From contig JANQNG010000038.1 of NCBI GenBank assembly GCA_028279685.1, positions 27,030 to 91,029 on the forward strand: a DNA stretch of 64,000 nt, written 5' to 3'. Under the pieces are notes generated by a model. That model was given only the letters and a program-made list of their open reading frames with translations. It was not told where the DNA came from and did no database searches. Origin of the DNA: Candidatus Nanoarchaeia archaeon. Its GTDB lineage: Archaea > Nanobdellota > Nanobdellia > Woesearchaeales > SKIA01. The position numbers and the translations under genes were made by a program. Below, piece by piece: positions 50,146 through 59,086 of this stretch (position 1 is its first letter; every line of letters starts with the position of its first letter).

Positions 50146-51669
50146 ATGATTCGGCTGCAAACACCATATCTTCTAACCCTTGATACCCCTTTAGTTATTT
50201 TTAATAACAGGTTGTTGCAGCCGAAAGCCCGTACCGATGATAACGATAACTATGCGGAATTCTATTCAACAAAATTTGCCTTGGAAGAGATTGTCACACC
50301 AAAAAAACTTGAGGATCTCTTCTTTAGGCACAATTATGATACGGTTCAGCGATATCAAGAAGAATTTAGCAAGTCATTTTGCGATCATGAATTTCAATCA
50401 AAGGAAGCACTTGCAGAAAATTTGAGACAAAACAGAGTTCTTTCATTAATTGTCGAGAAGATATTGCCCATATTAACAGCAGATAGATTAGAAGGGAGAA
50501 TAGAAGATATCATCAATGAAGACAAACCTGTTGAGGAAGCATATGAAGGCATTCCTCAACAAGAGGTAGAGATACCTCGTGAGGTGATGCAAGAGGTTCG
50601 CAAACTTCAGAATCGATTGATCAGAGATGTTGAGAACGAATATCAGCAATATCGTCTTGAAGGTGTTTCTAATACTGAGAGTCAAGTGAATGATCAGATT
50701 GCTGCGATACTCCAGCCAACGCTGAGGAGAAAGGCATCATTTCCATGGCTTCATGAAAATTCTGTTTTAGAAGAATTGCTGCAAGGCAATAACCTTATGA
50801 TTATTGATGACAAAACATATTTTCTTGAAACAATCCCTGAATTTATTTTCTATTTCGAAAAAGGACTCTCCGATACGTTATATGCTGCTATTGACAGATT
50901 TTCAAACACGAAAAGTCCTGAATCGATAGTTCAATATTTGGAAGAAAATAAACAACATGTTGATCATAAATATTTTTCAAGAATTATTAATAAAATAGAA
51001 GGAAGCAAACTCAAAATTCATGGAGAATATTTTTTGCCTATTCTTGATGGAAAGATTAATGATCTTCGCAGGAGATATAAGAAACTTATTGAAAAGAGCA
51101 TCAAAATAGATGCTATCGAGCATAATGAATATCAAACAAGAATGCTCTATGAACTTTCGCAAGAAAAAAGAAGGCTGGAGCGGCTTGCACAACAATCTGA
51201 TTTTGAGAGAAACGGTGCAGGATTTCACAAAGGAGGAGGATCTTCGTATGTTGTCTATATTAAGACACCTCCCTATGCGTTGAAGAGTCCTCATGTAAGT
51301 GGTGCAAATAGATATGTTCCTTTTGATCCTGCAAAAATCGGTGTAAAAATAAAGCAAGTTGGTGATGGAAATAGATCAGGATTTGAAATAACAAAACCAT
51401 TTATTATGCATTCATACAGACATCCGTTTCTTAGTGATGCTTCTTCAGGAAAAGAAATTTGCCTAGGTGATTGGGGAACTCCTGGAGGACTTTCTCCCGA
51501 GCAAAAGGTACTAACCTATCTGAATCAGGGAAAAAAGACATTGATGATGGGGTATCGTTCAGGAAGCAATCCTTACATTAAGCTCCACAAAGAAAAATGG
51601 AGTAATTGGATTAGTCGTCAAGAGGTGGAAAGAAGGGGGCTTGTTGTCCTCAATGATTTCGGAGGCTGA
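50146..51669 (+). CDS. E2/UBC-like conjugating protein with long helical N-terminus
   Basis: Residues about 1-370 are helical, with Glu/Arg-rich coiled-coil parts. The C-terminal region (about 365-507) looks like an E2/UBC fold: a strand-rich start (SSYVVYIKTPPYALKSPHV), then ITKPFIMHSYRHPFLSDASSGKEICLGDWG. The HP.....G..ICL pattern matches the HPN and catalytic-Cys region of ubiquitin-conjugating enzymes. The protein ends NDFGG, an exposed Gly-Gly that might itself be a conjugation tail. It sits between the candidate modifier and the JAMM gene. Confidence 0.65.
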   Translation: MIRLQTPYLLTLDTPLVIFNNRLLQPKARTDDNDNYAEFYSTKFALEEIVTPKKLEDLFFRHNYDTVQRYQEEFSKSFCDHEFQSKEALAENLRQNRVLSLIVEKILPILTADRLEGRIEDIINEDKPVEEAYEGIPQQEVEIPREVMQEVRKLQNRLIRDVENEYQQYRLEGVSNTESQVNDQIAAILQPTLRRKASFPWLHENSVLEELLQGNNLMIIDDKTYFLETIPEFIFYFEKGLSDTLYAAIDRFSNTKSPESIVQYLEENKQHVDHKYFSRIINKIEGSKLKIHGEYFLPILDGKINDLRRRYKKLIEKSIKIDAIEHNEYQTRMLYELSQEKRRLERLAQQSDFERNGAGFHKGGGSSYVVYIKTPPYALKSPHVSGANRYVPFDPAKIGVKIKQVGDGNRSGFEITKPFIMHSYRHPFLSDASSGKEICLGDWGTPGGLSPEQKVLTYLNQGKKTLMMGYRSGSNPYIKLHKEKWSNWISRQEVERRGLVVLNDFGG

Positions 51670-51674
51670 TAAGA

Positions 51675-53513
51675 ATGGATTTAGACCTAAAAATATTGCA
51701 TGCATTAGAAGACAAAGAGGAAAGAGTTGATGAAACAGAGACGCTTCAGATAACAAGAGGAGCATTTACGAAAGATCATATCTTTGCGAAACTTGTCTCG
51801 AGGATTGCTGGAGGAGGAATGGAGTGTTATGCCTATTTGATTAAACCAAACGAAGCAATGGACGATATTGTTAGAGATATTCTTATTGCGCCTGACCAAG
51901 ACACCACTAGTTCACATGTTTGGGTAACGCCAGAAGGAGTCAAACAAGCAGGAGAAAATATTGCTGCGAGAAACTATGAACTCTTAGGATGGACTCATTC
52001 ACATGGTACTATGAGCACGTTTCACTCAAGCTGGGACATTGATAATTTCCGAACTATCCTACATGAGATCAGTCCACAAACAATGTTCAAGAAAGAGAAC
52101 GCATTATACAGATTAGATGAAGATAAGCTTTTTGTTGATAATTATCGTATCGAAGGAATCAAACCTTTGCAACGGAAAATTGATATTATCAAGAAAGTAG
52201 AGCGAAGGCCGTTTGCTTATAGTATTGTGGTTAATGATCATAATGAGTATTATGCAGAAGTCTGGACGAAGACCTTTGATCATGCAACAGGAAGATTTAA
52301 ACTTGACAATGCAAAGAATCCAAAGCTTGAGATTGTTGATGTCGATGATGATGTAGAGATTGATATTGCAGAAATCGAAGATGAGATCTATCAGAAAGTG
52401 CGCATTAATAGAAGAGATTTCACGAATGATCATAGAAGATATGAATCAAAGCAAGCTAAGGCAATTGCAAATAGATTCATCCATCACGCAGCACAATACC
52501 TTGCAAAAAATGGCGAGTATAAAAAATTAATAGTCACTATGCTCACAGAGGATGCTGAGGCATCGCGTTATCAGATGATAAAAACTGCAGAGAAATCTGC
52601 TGATGAGACCATTGAGGTCCCTGAGCAAAATAAAGAGGAGATTGTTGAAAATCTAGAAGGCAATCTTGAGAGGAGCGAATTCAGCAGATATCTTGATGCA
52701 AGTAAGAAGTTCAGGAGATTTGAGCTTGAGAATCTTATCTATCTCCGTACAATGGTCGATTTCTCTAATGCAGAGAAGAATGTTGCTGCAGAGGAACTTG
52801 TTGCAAAACAAGACGAAATTATTCATGGATATCAAGAAAAGGCCAAGATGCTGGAAGAATGTGCAGACATTGCAGCGAATGCAACGAGAGCTCTCTCAAG
52901 GTATGCTATGGAGGAGTTCACTGATTATAATAATAAGAAAGAACACAAATACAAGCGATTTATCAGCAGCATCATTGGCTACTTAGCTACTGAAAGAAAT
53001 TACAGTTTCGGAAAAGCATTGGAGAATAAGAAAAGGTTTAAGGTGAAGACTAAGAAGAGGCTCTATCTCAGAGAAGAGCGCATCAATATGTTCAATCAGC
53101 TAACAAGAGATCTCTACTATGATTGCATGAGAAACCCTGAAATGTATGAAACACAAAAAACATTTTTTACCGCATTTGCTAATGCTTACCTCAACAATAC
53201 TGGGCAGGTTGATGGATTGATTGAACAGCATTTGCTTGGAGATGTTGAGAGCGGGGAAAAGTATCAAGATGTGGCCTTTGTTCATCCGACTTATAACCTT
53301 TCTTCTGCTTCGGAATTGTATCAACAAAAGATTGTGGAAAGACCAAAGAAAGAAAAAGTGCCTAAGGAGATGCATACAGAGAAGAGCACGAAATCAACTG
53401 AGGAAAAGATTATCAAGGCAAATGAATATACGCCAATAGGAAAAGTGCAACCTTCTCGACGAGGAGGGATAGATCAATTTCTTCCTGCCTGGGCTAGGAG
53501 GTTGTTAGGATGA
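51675..53513 (+). CDS. JAMM/MPN+ isopeptidase-like protein
   Basis: The JAMM zinc motif is perfect: a Glu in AGGGMECYAYL (about residue 50) and THSHGTMSTFHSSWD (about 107-121; H-x-H-x7-S-x-x-D). Such enzymes cut ubiquitin-like proteins from targets or trim their precursors. After the JAMM domain (about 1-170) there are about 440 residues, mostly charged helices (EEKSADETIEVPEQNKEEIVENLEGN-like stretches), without a recognised domain. It starts 6 nt after the E2-like stop and overlaps the E1-like start (ATGA). Confidence 0.85.
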   Translation: MDLDLKILHALEDKEERVDETETLQITRGAFTKDHIFAKLVSRIAGGGMECYAYLIKPNEAMDDIVRDILIAPDQDTTSSHVWVTPEGVKQAGENIAARNYELLGWTHSHGTMSTFHSSWDIDNFRTILHEISPQTMFKKENALYRLDEDKLFVDNYRIEGIKPLQRKIDIIKKVERRPFAYSIVVNDHNEYYAEVWTKTFDHATGRFKLDNAKNPKLEIVDVDDDVEIDIAEIEDEIYQKVRINRRDFTNDHRRYESKQAKAIANRFIHHAAQYLAKNGEYKKLIVTMLTEDAEASRYQMIKTAEKSADETIEVPEQNKEEIVENLEGNLERSEFSRYLDASKKFRRFELENLIYLRTMVDFSNAEKNVAAEELVAKQDEIIHGYQEKAKMLEECADIAANATRALSRYAMEEFTDYNNKKEHKYKRFISSIIGYLATERNYSFGKALENKKRFKVKTKKRLYLREERINMFNQLTRDLYYDCMRNPEMYETQKTFFTAFANAYLNNTGQVDGLIEQHLLGDVESGEKYQDVAFVHPTYNLSSASELYQQKIVERPKKEKVPKEMHTEKSTKSTEEKIIKANEYTPIGKVQPSRRGGIDQFLPAWARRLLG

Positions 53514-55012
53514 GTGAGGATCTCGAGCATCTTATGAACAGGTATAATAGGCAGGAACTTATTGCAGGTTGGGATCAGTCTAAATTAGAAAATGCTTCTA
53601 TAGCAATTATAGGCACAGATATTCTTGCGAACTTTTCAGCTATTACACTTGCAGCATTAGGATTTGGAGATATTGAGATCTATGGGCCTGGCTTTGTTAC
53701 AAGGAGTATGTTGACAAATTACGGAAAGAATAGAAACAATCCTGATTACAGTGAAGGATTCCTTTATTTTGATGCACATGCAGGAGATCCAAAAGCAGAA
53801 GTAATAGCATCATTTATCAAAAAACTTAACCCTCTCGTGGATGCATTCGGTGTCAATATAGATCTTTGCAGAGCAGAGAATAGGAATGTAATAGGCAAAC
53901 CAGATATTATTCTTGAAACAACAAATGATCCTGCCTCAAAAATTGTTGCAATAGAGTATGCAGCTCAACATAATATTCCTTTAGTGAGTATGTCCTCATC
54001 ATCAATGTATGCTGGTGTTGGGTTTTTTGATCCTAGATCAAACAGAGAAGATATGATGAAATTAATTGAGAATATTGTTTTTGCTGAGTTGAAGGGAATG
54101 CCACAAGGAACTACTACAAGTCAAGTGATTGCAGGAGTGGGTGTTGATGAGGTGAGAAAGAAGATTATGCCTTTAAGAAATGAACGTATTATAGAGGATA
54201 TTGTCGTTTATAATATGGATGCTGAGACGCGTTTTGAAAGAAACGGAACAAATCTTCCTCATAAGGCAGCTGATTTTAAAGAAAAAACAGTAGCAATGAT
54301 AGGAGCTGGTGCATTAGGAAACTTTGCAGGATTAGATCTTGTGCTCAATAACGTAGGACATCTTTATGTGGTTGATTTTGATGAGATCGAATCAACTAAC
54401 CTTAACAGACAAATATGGTTCTATGATGCTGTTGGTAGAAATAAGGCAGAAGCGCTTATAGAAAAATTAAGAAAAATTAATCCTCGCGTTGAGTTTAGTT
54501 ATGCAAAAGAAAGAATCATTCCTGATTCCAAGAATTTTTTCAAGAAGACAGATATAGATCTCATGATTGATACGGTAGATAATAACAAAACAAGAGCATT
54601 ACTTAATTATTTTTCCTTACGATATAAAATTCCGTTTATCAGCGGAGGTACTCGGCATAATAGCGGTCAAGCAACAATTGCTATTCCAGGAAAGACAGGA
54701 TGCCTCAATTGTCAGGCAGATATTGACAAGCTTGCACTTGACGGCTATCAACCGCACAGTTGTATTTATGCTCCAGAACCTTCAGTGATTACTTCAAATC
54801 AAATTGCTGCAGGATTTATTGGAGGAGAAGCAAGAACAGTATTGCAGCCTGATATATTTGGAGAACCAATTCACCATATTTTGAAATATGTTTCTGACGA
54901 AACATACAGGTTGGGTGTGCTTCCTTCAAATGGAGCATGTAATTGTCATAAAAATAGAGTGGAGCTCATGCACTGGACGGGAAAAATGAAACATCTTTAT
55001 GAGGGTGATTGA
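53510..55012 (+). CDS. E1-like activating enzyme with two ThiF domains
   Basis: The 500-residue protein repeats the ThiF/MoeB fold. The N-terminal copy (YNRQELIAGWDQSKLENASIAIIGTDIL) lacks a good nucleotide loop and is probably inactive. The second copy is intact: VAMIGAGALGNFAGLDLV (ATP loop), YVVDFDEIESTNLNRQIWF (the NLNRQ signature), then Zn ligands in TGCLNCQ and GACNCHKN. A Cys in QPHSCIYAPEP is a possible thioester site. This two-copy, inactive-plus-active layout resembles eukaryotic UBA1. It would adenylate the modifier tail. Confidence 0.85.
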   Translation: MSEDLEHLMNRYNRQELIAGWDQSKLENASIAIIGTDILANFSAITLAALGFGDIEIYGPGFVTRSMLTNYGKNRNNPDYSEGFLYFDAHAGDPKAEVIASFIKKLNPLVDAFGVNIDLCRAENRNVIGKPDIILETTNDPASKIVAIEYAAQHNIPLVSMSSSSMYAGVGFFDPRSNREDMMKLIENIVFAELKGMPQGTTTSQVIAGVGVDEVRKKIMPLRNERIIEDIVVYNMDAETRFERNGTNLPHKAADFKEKTVAMIGAGALGNFAGLDLVLNNVGHLYVVDFDEIESTNLNRQIWFYDAVGRNKAEALIEKLRKINPRVEFSYAKERIIPDSKNFFKKTDIDLMIDTVDNNKTRALLNYFSLRYKIPFISGGTRHNSGQATIAIPGKTGCLNCQADIDKLALDGYQPHSCIYAPEPSVITSNQIAAGFIGGEARTVLQPDIFGEPIHHILKYVSDETYRLGVLPSNGACNCHKNRVELMHWTGKMKHLYEGD

Positions 55013-55013
55013 C

Positions 55014-55844
55014 ATGGGAGAAATGGATGCGATCATTGCAGGCATACGATCTTCATATGAAAAAACTAATATGACTGACGTTGATCTCGAGAGTATTCTT
55101 CATGAGCGTCCTGAAGTAAAAGTAGGATATCTGCTGCAGCATATGGATCCTGAATCAGAAAAACCGTATGCAATTAATTTCGATCCTGTAGAGACTTTAT
55201 TCCTCGACAAACTTGTTTCGGAAGAAGTGCTTAATGGTGAAATTGTTATGGATAAGAATGATTTCTTTAGAGGAATAGTGTTTCTTGATTATTTGACAAC
55301 AGTGGTGCTTGATGACTATGCTATTCTTAAAGATATGCATAATATCGCAGTTGAATTGGAAAATATACAAGAAGATCTTGATCCTGATCTTGAATTAGTA
55401 GTAAAATATTCAGGTATGTTTTATCTTTCCTATACAGGAAGAAGAATCATGAGGAATCAGATGGATGAAAAAGGATTGGAACGTTATCAAGTAAAAAATA
55501 AGCATTACGAGCCAGAATATGCTATTCTCAGAAAGATAGCACCTGTGTATGAAGCATTAGGCAAGATGGTTTGTGATCTTCCTAAGCATGATATAATTAA
55601 AGAGAAGCTTCCAGACATGCTCTATCTCTATGATATTAAAGCAGCTATCTTTGTTGATGCAATACTTGATTTTATTGAAGATGATGCATTAAAAGAGAAA
55701 GTTGTGACTAAATTCAGAGAAGGAGATTACTACAAGGCTTCAATGGTTGCCATCACAGGCATTAGCAAACAAGTTTCTAACACAACAATTGATGAATACA
55801 TAACGTCGCTTGTCGAGAACGGAGGAAATAATGATGGATCTTGA
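55014..55844 (+). CDS. Helical hypothetical protein of the E1-E2-JAMM operon
   Basis: The start was set at ATG 55014, after GAGGGTGAT; the track start lies inside the E1-like gene. The 276-residue product is almost all alpha-helical, acidic at the N-terminus, with no membrane segment and one notable Cys (MVCDLPKHD). It overlaps the kinase start by 14 nt, so it is tightly co-translated. It may be a substrate or adaptor; no family is recognised. Confidence 0.65.
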   Translation: MGEMDAIIAGIRSSYEKTNMTDVDLESILHERPEVKVGYLLQHMDPESEKPYAINFDPVETLFLDKLVSEEVLNGEIVMDKNDFFRGIVFLDYLTTVVLDDYAILKDMHNIAVELENIQEDLDPDLELVVKYSGMFYLSYTGRRIMRNQMDEKGLERYQVKNKHYEPEYAILRKIAPVYEALGKMVCDLPKHDIIKEKLPDMLYLYDIKAAIFVDAILDFIEDDALKEKVVTKFREGDYYKASMVAITGISKQVSNTTIDEYITSLVENGGNNDGS

Positions 55845-57309
55845 AGAACTCTTGCATAATGGAGAGTATTGTGATCTTCTCTTAACAGAGGCGCGCACGT
55901 ATGGTGAAGAAGGGAGTCTTGAATCATTAAGAAAAGCATATGATAGTTTACAGGAGAAATTAACAATATCAGAGGATCAGCAATACTATCTCAAGGAAGT
56001 TGTAGGTTCTGCACATCTGCTGATGTTGGATCTTGAAGGAGCAGCAGAATATTTTGAAGGGAATCGGCTGAAAATGGAGAGGCTCAAAGGTGTTGCATTA
56101 TGGCTTGGTAATGATGCTCGACTAATCAAAAGAATTGCTCCTGAAAAGTATTCTGATTTCATCCGTGATATGGCTTTACCTAATGTCTGGATGGGAAGAG
56201 ATGAAAAAGGATTTTATCTTGATGAAGAGGAGCTTGATAGTATACTTAAAGATCTTCAGGAACAAGAAGTTGATACACAGCAAGCTCTTAAAGAAACGGT
56301 GCTTTCAATGGAGAGAAATGGACGAAAGAATATTCCTAAAAAACTGTTGCTTGCTTATTATGCAAACGATAAAGAGCTTTATTCTAAGGTATTTGCAGAA
56401 TATGAGCAAAAAAAGAACAGCAACAGAAAAAATATCGATAGCATAGTGCAGAACTATTGTGCATTGCATGATCTGCGGTTTATTAAAAAAATGCAGGAAG
56501 GAGATTATGATCCTTTTTTTCCAATAGCAAGCAATATGTATTTGGTTGAAAGAAATGGTGAAAAAGAAGTTTTCAAAGAGCATCTTAGATTATACACTGA
56601 TTTTTCAAGACACGATGGCTATAATAAAGAAAAAGAGATATATGAACAGTTCTCCGATGATAATATCATTGATTATCTAGGACATTGCAATGTTGATGGT
56701 ATTGAATTCTTGCGATTTAAAGTATTTGATGGCCTTGATCTCTCTGAATTCACAAAAGAGGAAATGCTTTTACCTTTTGATGAGACGCTCCGAATTATAA
56801 GAACGCATGCAGATGTGCTCGATTCTTTGCAGCAACAAGGTATTTTGTATCTTGATGTGAAAGATAAAAATGTAATGTACGATGGAAATGAAATGAAATT
56901 GCTTGATTTTGGCATGGCGCAGACATTCGACAAAGTTGATGCTTCCACTTTCGCTCGATCAGTGCTTTCTACTCCAGCATATATTCCTCCTGAATGGGGA
57001 TCTGTGTTCGTTGCTACAAGGACATCAGAGGTTTTTCAATTAGGCGTATTATTTCATCAAATGCTTACAGGAAAACATCCATTTGCCCATGTTGATTTTA
57101 CTGAAGGTGATGAGTACAGAGAATCGGAAATCATCAAGTTTGGATTATCGAACATATATAATGATTACAAAGCTCCGGAACAGCTTGCTTCACATCCTGA
57201 AATGGTATCGTTGCTTGAGCAGATGTTACATAAGGATCCTACGGAGCGTCCAACAGTAAAAGAGGTAACAGAAAGGATTGGAGATTATCTCCTTCAGCAG
57301 GTGATATGA
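55831..57309 (+). CDS. Ser/Thr protein-kinase-like protein
   Basis: GGAGG lies 5 nt before ATG 55831. Residues about 1-205 are helical, perhaps TPR-like. From about 210 there is a protein-kinase fold: YLVERNGEKEVFKEHL (beta-3 Lys), the catalytic loop LYLDVKDKNVMYDG (HRD replaced by YLD; D-x-K-x-x-N kept), LLDFGMAQTF (DFG), TPAYIPPEWG (activation-segment end), and RPTVKEV at the C-terminus. It is probably active. It is encoded directly after the E1-like module, which suggests phosphorylation is coupled to conjugation. Confidence 0.85.
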   Translation: MMDLEELLHNGEYCDLLLTEARTYGEEGSLESLRKAYDSLQEKLTISEDQQYYLKEVVGSAHLLMLDLEGAAEYFEGNRLKMERLKGVALWLGNDARLIKRIAPEKYSDFIRDMALPNVWMGRDEKGFYLDEEELDSILKDLQEQEVDTQQALKETVLSMERNGRKNIPKKLLLAYYANDKELYSKVFAEYEQKKNSNRKNIDSIVQNYCALHDLRFIKKMQEGDYDPFFPIASNMYLVERNGEKEVFKEHLRLYTDFSRHDGYNKEKEIYEQFSDDNIIDYLGHCNVDGIEFLRFKVFDGLDLSEFTKEEMLLPFDETLRIIRTHADVLDSLQQQGILYLDVKDKNVMYDGNEMKLLDFGMAQTFDKVDASTFARSVLSTPAYIPPEWGSVFVATRTSEVFQLGVLFHQMLTGKHPFAHVDFTEGDEYRESEIIKFGLSNIYNDYKAPEQLASHPEMVSLLEQMLHKDPTERPTVKEVTERIGDYLLQQVI

Positions 57310-58481
57310 TGAAAAAAGCACTTTATTTGAATAAGTTCGGTATTATGCATAAAGGTCTTATTGAAGTAGTGAAGGATATTGAGCAAGCAGATGATGTTGA
57401 TGAGATCATATTAGGTATTTGTTCGAGCCAATATAACGATAAGGAAAAGAGCCCTTCGAAGGATTGGATTTACAATTGTTTAACTTGGGAAGAACGAAAA
57501 AAAATCATGGAAATTTCTCTACAAGGAGTAAAAAAGAAAATTCATTATGTTCCCCTTCCTGATTTGTATCCTATAGACAAATCAGTTCCCGAAAACAAAT
57601 GGATAGATGATGTCGTCAGGCGAACACCTGATTTTGACATCATCTATTCAGAACGTGATGTAGAAAGAGAATGTTTGGAGCATAAAGGTAAAGAAGTTCG
57701 CGATATTAAGAAGCATGTGTTGTTTACTGATCATTGCATTAGAGATAAAATGGCTAGAGATGAAGCATGGCAACCTTATTTTGATCCTGAAGCAGCAAAA
57801 TTATTAGAAGAGATTAACACACCTGTCCGTTATAAGATACTCTTTAGTAAAACTCCTAAAGTTATGGGAGATGTTGAATGGAGAACATTTGATCCGGGAG
57901 TTGAAGCACTAAAAGATAAAGTGCTTGGCATGACGTATTTCGATGAACGCCATAGTGTTGATCTTTATGTGTTATCTCTGGTTCGTTCTTCGATTAATAT
58001 GAAAGTTACTCAATCAAGTATTAAAATAAAGCATCTTGAGAGGGTTGACTATTCTAATGAATGGTGGAAAACAGAGCATTGGGAATTTCCTTTTTCCGCT
58101 GAGGATTTCAAGAAATTCTCGAGAGCAACAAGGTTTCCTCAGCTTGCTCTGGAAGGAGAGATTACACATGAAAAGTTCATAAAAGCAGTACCTGATTATC
58201 CAAATCCTTACGCAATGCTTGTTCCTGTGAGAAAACATCGTCATATGCGGCTTTTTGAACATAAAGGAAGAAGAATGGGTATAGAATTTATTAATTTGAA
58301 TGTTTTTGATAATGATTATGTCTCTCTCGGTGTTGAGGCAGAAAATGCTATCGATATGAAGAGAACCATGAATGAATTAGGATTAAGTATTTATGATCAT
58401 CGGAATTATATACAGTTTTTAGAGGAGAAAGCTATAGAAAAATATGGAGATGAAATATTTGAGAATATGTGGGTGAAATGA
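57306..58481 (+). CDS. Degenerate NMNAT-like nucleotidyltransferase with extra C-terminal domain
   Basis: The N-terminal 190 residues parallel the next gene: KALYLNKFGIMHKGLIEVVKDIEQADDVDEIILGICSSQYND and LTWEERKKIMEISLQG, with HxGH changed to HKGL and R of GRF changed to K, so catalysis may be lost. The C-terminal 200 residues have alternating charged strands (YAMLVPVRKHRHMRLFEHKGRRMGIEFINL and VSLGVEAENAIDMKRTMNELGL) reminiscent of a CYTH/triphosphate tunnel domain; this is a guess. It overlaps the kinase gene (ATGA). Confidence 0.65.
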   Translation: MMKKALYLNKFGIMHKGLIEVVKDIEQADDVDEIILGICSSQYNDKEKSPSKDWIYNCLTWEERKKIMEISLQGVKKKIHYVPLPDLYPIDKSVPENKWIDDVVRRTPDFDIIYSERDVERECLEHKGKEVRDIKKHVLFTDHCIRDKMARDEAWQPYFDPEAAKLLEEINTPVRYKILFSKTPKVMGDVEWRTFDPGVEALKDKVLGMTYFDERHSVDLYVLSLVRSSINMKVTQSSIKIKHLERVDYSNEWWKTEHWEFPFSAEDFKKFSRATRFPQLALEGEITHEKFIKAVPDYPNPYAMLVPVRKHRHMRLFEHKGRRMGIEFINLNVFDNDYVSLGVEAENAIDMKRTMNELGLSIYDHRNYIQFLEEKAIEKYGDEIFENMWVK

Positions 58482-59086
58482 TGTATAAGGCATTATATTT
58501 AGGAAGGTTCCAGGTTATGCATAATGGACATTTGTATATTGCTAAACATATTGATCAGACAGAAGATATAGAATCAATTGTGTTTGGTATTGGAAGTATG
58601 CAATATAATAGAAATAATAAACATCCTTTTCTTCCTAAAGTATTAAATCCATTTACATTTGAGGAACGTAAGGAAATGCTTGAAATAACTCTTAAAGAAG
58701 AGATCAAGAAACCATATGAACTTATTGGCATCAGGGATTTTCATGATTGTCCGAAATGGGCTGCACATATTGCTGACTTGACCGATGCGGAGATTGTCTA
58801 TACCACTTCACCGTCAGAGATTAAAGAGTTTGTTAAATTAGGGTTCGGGATACGTCCTACGCCTGTGAAAGATGAATTCCATGCACAGATTGTTAGAGAG
58901 ATGATTGCTAATGATAATGGTTGGAGAAAGTATATGCCTGAAGGAACAAGAAAATGGATAGAAGCTAATAATATGGATAAGGTAATTGCAGACTTTTACA
59001 AAGTACATTCTGATGAAATAGAAGAAGTGCATAAAATGCAAATTGAGAGGGGAGAAGCGCGATATGACCCAAACAAAAAATACTAA
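58481..59086 (+). CDS. NMNAT-like nucleotidyltransferase
   Basis: Intact nucleotidyltransferase start YKALYLGRFQVMHNGHLYIAKHI (GRFQ..HxGH), then IVFGIGSMQYNRNNKHPFLPKVLNPFTFEERKEML. The C-terminal region has a long charged tail. The lack of the ISATxxR motif of NadM leaves the substrate open: NMN, NaMN or another nucleotide. The ATGATG start overlaps the previous stop; the ATG at 58481 is 4-6 nt after GGGTGA. The adjacent degenerate paralogue suggests an active/inactive pair. Confidence 0.8.
   Translation: MYKALYLGRFQVMHNGHLYIAKHIDQTEDIESIVFGIGSMQYNRNNKHPFLPKVLNPFTFEERKEMLEITLKEEIKKPYELIGIRDFHDCPKWAAHIADLTDAEIVYTTSPSEIKEFVKLGFGIRPTPVKDEFHAQIVREMIANDNGWRKYMPEGTRKWIEANNMDKVIADFYKVHSDEIEEVHKMQIERGEARYDPNKKY

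Noticed and set aside
50237-50425. 62-aa ORF within the E2-like gene
   Set aside because: A different frame inside a clearly coding, co-directional gene; no ribosome-binding site and biased towards Ile/Arg as in shadow frames.
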